From positions 1 to 12,853 of the forward strand of contig SDVU01000499.1 of NCBI GenBank assembly GCA_016256075.1: a stretch of 12,853 nt of DNA. Reading direction: 5' to 3'. The position numbers and the translations under genes were made by a program. A model generated the notes under the pieces. The model was not told where the DNA came from. It saw nothing but the letters and a program-made list of their open reading frames with translations, and searched no databases. This DNA is from Dictyocoela muelleri (Eukaryota; Microsporidia). How positions within the stretch are numbered: the stretch's first letter is position 1; each line of letters begins with the position of its first letter. Positions 6,630 to 12,853 of the stretch are shown here, in pieces.

Positions 6630-9155
6630 ATAATCATTATTTTTTGAAATATCATCAATCTTTGAATTATCATCAAATTTGGGAATATCATCAATTTTTA
6701 AAATCTCGACATTTTCGTCTGGTTTAAACGAGGAGTTTGAATCGGCTTGCATTGCTTCTCTTTTTAAAATTATTACAGGCTGTGTAATTTCTTTAGTTTC
6801 AGTTTTTAAAGATTCGATAATTATAGGATCAACTTTCATATGTTCTACGTTTATAAGAATTTCACCTAGAGAGCCGGTTTCTTCATAATCAATAGAAACA
6901 TTTTTATTTTGGCAAGCTTCAGGGTAGTTTTTTACATCAATTTCATTTGTAATTAAATCATTATCGCTTTTATATTCAGTTATTACCTCTTCATCACGAT
7001 ATCCGGGTTTATTTTCATCTTCTTCAGGATTAACTTCAATATTCTCATATTCCTGACTATCAAATTTTACCTTATCATCAGATTTATACTCGATTTGATT
7101 TACGTGAGAAATAATTTCTTCTTCAAAAGGTATGTCTACAGATGATGGAACTAATATCTCAGTATGTATTTCAGCAGATAATTCATCAGGTAAAGCACCT
7201 GGTAATTCATCAGGTAAAACACCAGGTAATTCAACTGGTAATTCAACTGATATTAAATTTCTGACAGCTTGTTCTTCATTGCTTATAACACAGCTACTCT
7301 CTTTTAATCCTTTGCTATTTTTTTCATGATTACTTGAAATTTCATCTTTAATATCGATTTGTATCTCGTCTGACTGATTAGAATTAGAAGTTTCCAGGGA
7401 TTTTACCGATTCAATACCCAATTTTTGATCATTAAGTGGATTTTCAATAGGGGTTTTGATCTCTGTTGCAGGTATTTCATTTAAAATCAACTCCTGTTTT
7501 TCATAATCCTTTGTTTCGAATAATTTTTGATCATCTTTTTGCTGGATATCAGTTTTTGAGACAGTTCCGGTTATCATTTCGACCGAATTAAATTTACAAG
7601 CCTCTTCAATTATGTTAGTCACAGAATTTTCAAATAAATCCTTAGATGTTGAAGCGTCAAGATCTTCATTAATAATAGCATCAGATACAATTTCTTTGAT
7701 AGTTGGATCAATTTTTTGTAATTGGATTATTTCAAAGGCATTTTCAATAGGTTTTATCACATTAGGTATAGTTTTTAAAGGTTTAACTTCAGTAAATGTA
7801 ATTTTTTGCTGCCTAATATCCGGTATAATTTGTTGAGGCTTAAATTCACTTCTTATTTCTTGCTGCTTAAGATCAGGTATAATTTCTGAAATAGCAATTT
7901 CTGTTTTAATAGGGGTAATTTTCATAAATGATTCTTCTACAGGTAAAATTTCTACACGTTTAATTTCCTCAGGTAAAATTTCTTTGAGTTTAATTTCTTC
8001 AGGTAAATTTTCATCGTGTTTTATTTCCTCAGGTAAAATCTCATTGATTTTAATTTCCTCAGGTAAATTTACCTCGTGTTTAATTTCCTCACGTTTAATT
8101 TTCTCAGGTAAAATCTCATCGTGTTTAATTTCATCGTATTTCATTTCCTCGTGTTTAATTTTCTCTGGTAAAATCTCATCGTGTTTAATTTTTTCAGGTA
8201 AATTTCCCGCTTGTTTAATTTCCTCGTGTTTAATTTTTTCAGATAAAATTTCCTCGCGTTTAATTTCATAGTATTTCATTTCCTCGTGTTTAATTTTCTC
8301 AGATAAAATTTCTTTGTGTTTAATTTTCTCTGGTAAAATTTTATCCTGTTTAATTTCCTCAGGTAAAATATTTTCAGATTTTTCATTTTGTTTTAAATTC
8401 GGGTTTTCCTGTGAAATAAACTTTTCATCTGTTTTTTCAACTGGAAAAGTATTAGAATATTTATTTAAAGAATTTTTAGACCCCCTTTCTTTCTTACTCG
8501 ATGTTGAAATCATTTCTGAATCACCCTGTCTTTTATTTTTTTCATCAATTTTAGATTTTTTTAAATTTTTGAATCGCAAAAAATTTCTGTTACCAATCCT
8601 TTCCTTATCAATTGCAATTCTTTTAGTTTCATGTTTAACATTCCTATGAATGTAATTAACACCATTTATCTCATGATGATTTATTCTATCCTTACAGTTT
8701 AATAAATTATTCTTTTTCGTCTTTGAGCTACTAGAACGACATGTTGGAATAAAATGTGGCCCGCATAATGAATTATTGACTATTCTGGATACTCTTTTTT
8801 TAAATCTCCCCCAACGTGAATCGTTAGAATCTGATAAATTGTTAGAATCTGAAGAATAATGTTCATCCGTATTATCATTCGTATTATCATTCATGTTATC
8901 ATTCGTATTATCATTCACATTCTTATCTCGACAGAAATCTTTTGTAGTAGTTTCACCTTCTTCATCATCAATGTATTTTTCAATGGACGATATTTTAGTT
9001 TCAAAATCATTCCGTAAAGGAGTGTCACCAGAATAACATGAGGTATTAAATTCTAAAGTTGCTGACTCTTCATCCTTATGAGGATCGATGAAATTACCAT
9101 TCTTGCTAGAACTGAAATTTTTAGTTGTCATAATTTTAAGAATCCAAAAAATCAT
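6591..9155 (-). CDS. Large unrecognised protein built from three kinds of in-frame tandem repeat
   Basis: An 854-residue open frame on the minus strand. The first ATG gives MIFWILKIMTTKNFSSSKNG; the second (Met9, 9129-9131) may be the real start, since the first eight residues are unlike the rest. Regions: an NDNT/NDNM repeat (residues about 80-95); a basic stretch with RWGRFKKRVSRIVNN and many Lys/Arg (about 110-220); a 10-residue repeat ILPEKIKHEE (about 260-406), decaying into IIPDIRQQKIT-like units up to about 480; an acidic region; an ELPV/ELPG/ALPD tetrad repeat (about 635-660); and a C-terminal acidic tail rich in IDDIPKFDD-like units. There is no transmembrane segment, convincing signal peptide or recognised domain. 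It looks like a long, mostly disordered or helical, charged protein. No intron is needed within this frame, and the length of open frame makes it a real gene. Function unknown. Confidence 0.75.
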   Translation of the reverse strand: MIFWILKIMTTKNFSSSKNGNFIDPHKDEESATLEFNTSCYSGDTPLRNDFETKISSIEKYIDDEEGETTTKDFCRDKNVNDNTNDNMNDNTNDNTDEHYSSDSNNLSDSNDSRWGRFKKRVSRIVNNSLCGPHFIPTCRSSSSKTKKNNLLNCKDRINHHEINGVNYIHRNVKHETKRIAIDKERIGNRNFLRFKNLKKSKIDEKNKRQGDSEMISTSSKKERGSKNSLNKYSNTFPVEKTDEKFISQENPNLKQNEKSENILPEEIKQDKILPEKIKHKEILSEKIKHEEMKYYEIKREEILSEKIKHEEIKQAGNLPEKIKHDEILPEKIKHEEMKYDEIKHDEILPEKIKREEIKHEVNLPEEIKINEILPEEIKHDENLPEEIKLKEILPEEIKRVEILPVEESFMKITPIKTEIAISEIIPDLKQQEIRSEFKPQQIIPDIRQQKITFTEVKPLKTIPNVIKPIENAFEIIQLQKIDPTIKEIVSDAIINEDLDASTSKDLFENSVTNIIEEACKFNSVEMITGTVSKTDIQQKDDQKLFETKDYEKQELILNEIPATEIKTPIENPLNDQKLGIESVKSLETSNSNQSDEIQIDIKDEISSNHEKNSKGLKESSCVISNEEQAVRNLISVELPVELPGVLPDELPGALPDELSAEIHTEILVPSSVDIPFEEEIISHVNQIEYKSDDKVKFDSQEYENIEVNPEEDENKPGYRDEEVITEYKSDNDLITNEIDVKNYPEACQNKNVSIDYEETGSLGEILINVEHMKVDPIIIESLKTETKEITQPVIILKREAMQADSNSSFKPDENVEILKIDDIPKFDDNSKIDDISKNNDYNELISVKELVLH
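7180..7251. repeat. 12-bp minisatellite inside the large gene (ELPx repeat)
   Basis: Six exact-length 12-bp units of the AATTCATCAGGT / AAAACACCAGGT type. On the minus strand they encode ELPV-ELPG-VLPD-ELPG-ALPD-ELS. Unit length is a multiple of three, so copy-number change keeps the frame. Confidence 0.85.
7939..8376. repeat. 30-bp (15-bp half-unit) repeat array inside the large gene
   Basis: About eleven units encode (I/N)LPE(E/K)IKxxE on the minus strand. Several carry extra five-residue half-units (IKHEE, MKYDE), so the basic step is 15 bp. All lengths are multiples of three. More diverged units continue to about 7720. Proline every ten residues argues against one long coiled coil and suggests short amphipathic helices. 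The long plus-strand open frames here are shadows of the repeat. Confidence 0.85.
8871..8918. repeat. 12-bp minisatellite inside the large gene (NDNT repeat)
   Basis: Four units of ATTATCATTCGT and variants, encoding NDNT/NDNM on the minus strand. An adjacent 18-bp duplication (about 8821-8856) encodes two SDSN/NLSDSND copies. Confidence 0.8.
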
Positions 9156-9774
9156 GCTTTAAAGAAATTTACATTCTTTTTATATTTTAAAATTTTTACT
9201 GATTTTTTATTGATTTTTTTTACTGATTTTTTAGTATTTTTTCCTATTCTAGAGGAATTTTTAAATTTGATTTTAATTTTAAAATAAAATTAAAAGAAAT
9301 AAAATTTTTAAATCTATTTTGAATAATTTAATCGACCTACTTCTAGATTTTTTTTGAAAAAATGGGAATTTTACATTCAGTCTAGATCAATAATAAAACC
9401 ATTGCCGGAACAATATGTCAATTAGTTATTGAGATAAAGATATATGTAATATTTGTTGCAAACCAAAAGACACTATAACCAACCTTGTAACCAAAATATT
9501 TAGCTAAACAAAAGATCAGCTATTTTTATAATTTAATATTAATTTTTTTTATTAAATCAGTGACTATTACAAACCTAAAAGAATAACCTTTTTGTATTAG
9601 AAATTGGTTTTTAAAAAATCAATTTCAAATGTCAAATTTTGTCAAATCAAAATGACTTCCATATTTTTCATTATTAATTTTAAAAAATATAAAAAAGGTT
9701 AATGTGCGGTTTTAGTTTGCAATTTTTGGGGTGTATGATTTTTTTTTGCTTTTACCCTTTGATACCATGATTGA
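9156..9774. other. A+T-rich intergenic stretch, no gene seen
   Basis: It holds the upstream region of the minus-strand gene, three TTTTACTGATTTTTTA-like units at about 9193-9235, and an A+T hairpin at 9271-9295 (TTTTAATTTTA pairing with TAAAATTAAAA). No convincing open frame, RNA gene or element terminus is visible. Confidence 0.6.
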
Positions 9775-10463
9775 GAATTTTTATATAAATTCAAAGGAAA
9801 ATTAGATGAAATTATTGGACATTTATCCCCTCAAAGTTGCTTTTGCTGTGGGTCGCATATATATGGTTCAATAAGAAAACCCACTTTACATCTTGTACAG
9901 TGAAAAATTGTGGTAATATATGTTCTATCTATAATAGCACAATTTTCACTGAAAATGAAGAAAAAAATATTAAAAAATGTTCATATTGGAAAAAAAAAAC
10001 GGTTCTTAGAATCCTCTATTAGTGAAATTCCAAGGAGGAATGACTTTTCTAGACATAATATTTATCGATTATTAAAAAAACTTTCTAAATTAAATATTAT
10101 TGATAAATTATATAACTCATTCATAAAATTAGGAGTAATAATATTATTATTGAAGCTTATGAATCAAACTTCGGTAAGCGAAAATATAATCGAGGTCTTA
10201 ATTTTGAAGATGTATGATTAATGGGTGCTGTAGAACGAAGTGAGAATAGCCGAATAATATTAATAAATAGTGATCATCGATCACAATCGAATTTATAATA
10301 TTTCGGGACTAGATATGTAGACCAAATTCAATTATAAATTCTGATAGATGTATATATTAATCGTGGCATATATCCGTATTTTTTTGCCCATAATGTTGTT
10401 AATCATTAAAAAGAATTTATTGATATTATAACCGGAACAAATATTAATACTATTGAAGGTTGA
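9775..10463 (+). pseudogene. Decayed Merlin/ISXO2-like transposase, copy 2 (different lineage)
   Basis: Ordered plus-strand fragments: FKGKLDEIIGHLSPQ, then CFCCGS (first zinc-ribbon Cys pair, about 9838-9849); after a frameshift THFTSCTVKNCGNICSIYN and STIF (second Cys pair); a helical segment SEIPRRNDFSRHNIYRLL; EAYESNFGKRKYNRG, where family members read EIDESKFGKRKYNRG, so the first catalytic Asp has become Tyr (codon 10158-10160); MGAVERSE; SIINSDRCIY with the second Asp (10343-10345); AHNVVNH; ITGTNINTIEG with the catalytic Glu (10455-10457). It has several stops (including TGA after EDV and after IEG) and at least two to three frameshifts. Unlike copy 1 it keeps the zinc ribbon and reads NTIEG rather than QNIESVW, so the two copies are not siblings. 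It breaks off where the MITE at 10464 begins. Confidence 0.8.
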
Positions 10464-10901
10464 GATCTGCACTAAAATTTCCCCCGGTCATTGCTGTACT
10501 AAAATTTTCCCCGGTCATAGCTGTACTAAAATTTTCCCCCATAAAAAAAATCAAAAATTTTATTTAATAAAATTTAAAAAAAGCAGATAAAATAATAAAA
10601 ATTAATTATAAAGAGGTATTAAAGCATTTTTTTTAATTATATTTTTATTAGATTCAAGATCTTTTCCATAAAATCAATGTTATTATTTTTTTAATAGAAC
10701 CTTTTTTTTTTAAAAATTACCCTCTCTCTGATTAATTTTAATCTTCATTCTTGTTTTAATTTCCTTTTTTTTAATTTTTTAATCACTCAATAGCTTGGAT
10801 ATTTGTTTATTAATTAATTTAACAGATTTCATTTTGATTTCAAAAAAAAAACATTTTTTTAGCTGTACTAAAATTTCCCGGGGAAAATTTTAGTGCAGAT
10901 C
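10464..10901. mobile_element. MITE with inverted ends made of repeated motifs, next to or inside Merlin copy 2
   Basis: The ends are inverted repeats: GATCTGCACTAAAATTTCCC at the left and its complement at the right (ending GTGCAGATC at 10901). At the left the motif CTGTACTAAAATTTTCCCC follows in two more tandem copies spaced about 27 bp (linker GGTCAT). At the right one forward copy (about 10861-10879) butts against the inverted terminal copy, making a palindrome around CCCGGGG. The core is A+T-rich without a gene. No clear target duplication is seen, at most AT, so the outer border may be off by two or three bases. Confidence 0.75.
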
Positions 10902-11235
10902 CAAAATTTACAGGGTTTTGAATTGATTATATTTTTACAATATAAATACTATTAAGAACTAAAAATATATATTTCATTACAAATCAGTGGACCAATTCGC
11001 ATTATTCATCAAGTAATATATTATAGAGGTATAATTAAACACCGATAAACCTAACTGTCGATCTTATGTGGGGTAAACCCTGTTATTTTAATAATTATAA
11101 ATATTGGCTCATAAAAAAATATCAAGAAAATCAAAACATAATTATTCGATTAAAAACATTTTTTTAAATTAATAATAAATATCAATAATCATCAAAAAAA
11201 TTAAAAAGATAAATAAATCGAAAAAATGCAACCCT
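10902..11235 (+). promoter_or_regulatory. Upstream region of the secreted-protein gene, with a short overlapping upstream ORF
   Basis: A+T-rich and without a recognisable gene. An ATG at 11226-11228, ten bases before the start of the 414-residue frame and out of frame with it, would give a 26-residue peptide ending at TAA 11304-11306. If transcripts include it, it would reduce initiation at the main start. CCC lies just before the main ATG (CCCTATG), an arrangement reported near microsporidian starts, but a single instance proves little. Confidence 0.3.
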
Positions 11236-12480
11236 ATGGTCTCAGAGAAGATTCAATTCCTAATTTGCATATTTTGGCTAGTTTTTACTTCAAAAAACGA
11301 AAATAAGGATGAACTAAATGGAAATGGAATTATTTCTAACAAAGAACACAATCCAAATATCACTGAAAACAGTTTAAATATTACTGAAAACAATTTAAAT
11401 AATTCAGAAAAAAACAATTCAAATAGTTCAGAAAACTACAGTTCAAATGTTACTGAAGGCGCTAATTATTTAAATTATACACCCCCTGAGATTTTAGAGT
11501 TTTTTGAAAAATATGTTTATCCAAATGAAGAAGAATTATTTGACATTGAAACTACTATGGCTGATTTAATACAGTCATTTGCAAATATAATAGTAAAGGG
11601 AATACTTAAGAAGGCCTTCGATTACCAATTAAAATGGAAAAACGGAAAATATATACGATTTACAAGCTATGATAAACCATTAAATATTTCGGATTTTGTT
11701 AATAAGATTCATAGGGGGTATATTTCTTTGAATACCAACATTTCATACTCGTGGCTTTATAATATTTGTAAACGTAAGAACTACATATATGATATCAATG
11801 ATGATTTCATTATAAATAACGATTCAAAGTTTGTTCTTTACAGCCAAGCTATTCCTGAATTCGATGATATTAATTTTATTTGGAATATTTATAATATGAT
11901 AAAAGAATGTCCTGAATATTCAGACAAGTATATTTTTGTAACAATCCTTCTTAATAATGAAAAAGATAATAATATTTGTAACAATATTCAGTCAATCAAC
12001 TTTACAGAGATTTTTTTTAACTTTCAAAATGATATATTTCCTCATCATTTTAATATTTCAGGTCTGTATGCTGAAAAATTGATTAAAAATTTTCAATATT
12101 TTTACAAAATTACTTTAAACAAACCGACAGATGGGGATGTGTTCAATTTAACTTTAAATACTCCAACTTTGAGGTTACAATTAAAATTGAAAGAAAGATC
12201 TGAACATAAAAAGTTTTTGGATTTAACCGTCATAAACAAGATTATGAATAAGGAATATAAAATTATTTTTTTGAAAATGAAAGAAGGTAATTTAAAAGTT
12301 ACTGTTAATAAGAAAAAAATAAAGTACCTTCCAAAATTAGAAGCGAAGATTTTTGAATATATTATGAAAATTAATAATAATCCGTACTTAGACTTAAATA
12401 TTGATGAATTATTTCCACATAAAAAGTTTTTTAGAGCAGCTAGAAAAATTATATCAGAAAAGTTGCTAAGCATACACTAA
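11236..12480 (+). CDS. Unrecognised secreted glycoprotein with an N-glycosylation-sequon repeat
   Basis: An intronless frame of 414 codons. The N-terminus MVSEKIQFLICIFWLVFTSK has a clear hydrophobic core (residues 7-18) and a likely signal peptidase site near residue 19, so the product should enter the secretory pathway. Residues 41-75 form a 7-8 residue repeat (NITENSL, NITENNL, NNSEKNNS, NSSENYSS, NVTEG), each unit carrying an N-x-S/T sequon. At least five more sequons follow. From about residue 80 the protein is a compact-looking alpha/beta mix with aromatic-rich segments (FDYQLKWKNGKYIRF, INFIWNIYNMIKECPEY), three Cys after the signal peptide and a basic C-terminal part (KVTVNKKKIKYLPKLEAKIF). 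There is no transmembrane segment or GPI signal at the C-terminus, so it is probably released. I recognise no family. An effector or surface-coat role is only a guess from secretion and orphan status. Confidence 0.8.
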   Translation: MVSEKIQFLICIFWLVFTSKNENKDELNGNGIISNKEHNPNITENSLNITENNLNNSEKNNSNSSENYSSNVTEGANYLNYTPPEILEFFEKYVYPNEEELFDIETTMADLIQSFANIIVKGILKKAFDYQLKWKNGKYIRFTSYDKPLNISDFVNKIHRGYISLNTNISYSWLYNICKRKNYIYDINDDFIINNDSKFVLYSQAIPEFDDINFIWNIYNMIKECPEYSDKYIFVTILLNNEKDNNICNNIQSINFTEIFFNFQNDIFPHHFNISGLYAEKLIKNFQYFYKITLNKPTDGDVFNLTLNTPTLRLQLKLKERSEHKKFLDLTVINKIMNKEYKIIFLKMKEGNLKVTVNKKKIKYLPKLEAKIFEYIMKINNNPYLDLNIDELFPHKKFFRAARKIISEKLLSIH

Positions 12481-12499
12481 ATTTACTTTTTCTGAATTT

Positions 12500-12505
12500 A
12501 ATAAA
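12500..12505 (+). promoter_or_regulatory. AATAAA polyadenylation signal for the secreted-protein gene
   Basis: AATAAA about 20 bases after the TAA stop at 12478-12480, in the context TTTAATAAAAAATATT. The same context follows the large minus-strand gene. Confidence 0.5.
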
Positions 12506-12853
12506 AAATATTTAAAAATTTTGATTATTACCAAGATAAATTTTTTTTATTTAGTATAAAATATTGATTATGTTTATAATAATATTTCCTTGTAAAAAGG
12601 GTTTATATTCGAATTTTTATATTAAAGTTATAACCACATTGAAGAAAATTTATCAAGCTTTGCTGCCCTTTTTTAGGTTTCATAAAAATTGTCTATTATT
12701 AATAGAGCAACACGAAATAGGCGCCTACAATAGGCAAAAAAAGGCAAATTACAAAACTTGAATAGGCATATGATAGGCATTTTTATTTCAAAAAATTTTA
12801 ATATTAAATATCATATGATTTTTTATAATGTTATCTATTTTTAAAAAACTTAG
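12506..12853. other. Right-edge intergenic DNA with a TAGGC motif cluster
   Basis: No convincing gene. Between 12718 and 12778 the motif TAGGC occurs four times on the plus strand (starts 12718, 12731, 12763, 12774). The first lies in the palindrome TAGGCGCCTA (12718-12727), and a related AAGGC lies near 12741. The cluster looks like the end of a dispersed repeat whose other end is outside or not recognisable. Confidence 0.45.

Noticed and set aside
7984-8649. Long plus-strand open frames rich in ISSGKISSCL-like repeats
   Set aside because: They are the antisense shadow of the ILPEKIKHEE repeat of the minus-strand gene; a 30-bp repeat keeps several frames open at once.
9910-10221. A 103-residue plus-strand frame as an independent small gene
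   Set aside because: Its parts align piecewise with the Merlin-like transposase in several frames, so it is a transposase remnant.
12102-12473. Antisense frame of 123 residues within the secreted-protein gene
   Set aside because: It is hydrophobic shadow text on the strand opposite a well-supported gene, without its own signals.

Overview
The window looks like intergenic and accessory DNA from a very A+T-rich, repeat-rich eukaryotic nuclear genome. It shows no bacterial operons or ribosome binding sites. It carries eukaryote-type DNA transposons (a FLYWCH-MULE and two Merlin/ISXO2-like copies), MITE- and foldback-like inverted-repeat elements, a tRNA-derived SINE-like element, AATAAA signals behind the two good host genes, and asparagine/lysine-rich proteins. 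The overall texture recalls arbuscular mycorrhizal fungi (Glomeromycotina), with microsporidia or another A+T-rich parasite as alternatives. That placement is an impression, not something the sequence proves.

Layout. Bases 2-313 (minus) hold an ATG-less open frame running off the left edge, probably the start of a host gene. Bases 423-2045 are a near-complete, decayed FLYWCH-MULE with multi-copy terminal inverted repeats and a candidate 9-bp target duplication. Bases 2162-2791 are a decayed Merlin-type transposase. Bases 2840-3250 are a GC-richer non-coding island, probably a repeat. Bases 3501-4172 and 4284-5705 are two neighbouring foldback-like elements whose arms are tandem repeats in opposite orientation; the first has a perfect 8-bp target duplication. 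Bases 5879-6070 are a SINE-like, tRNA-derived element with its own minisatellite.

Bases 6214-9155 (minus) carry a large unrecognised host gene built around three in-frame minisatellites. Its C-terminal part lies in another frame, so there is either an intron or a frameshift. Bases 9775-10463 hold a second, different Merlin-like transposase relic, interrupted or ended exactly at its third catalytic motif by a MITE (10464-10901). Bases 11236-12480 encode an unrecognised secreted protein with a repeat of N-glycosylation sequons. The right end holds a cluster of TAGGC motifs.

The host genes show no evident functional link to one another. The recurring theme is a set of unrelated inverted-repeat elements whose ends are each made of several copies of one short motif. 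This is the most interesting structural pattern here, together with the orphan secreted protein and the minisatellite-built protein.
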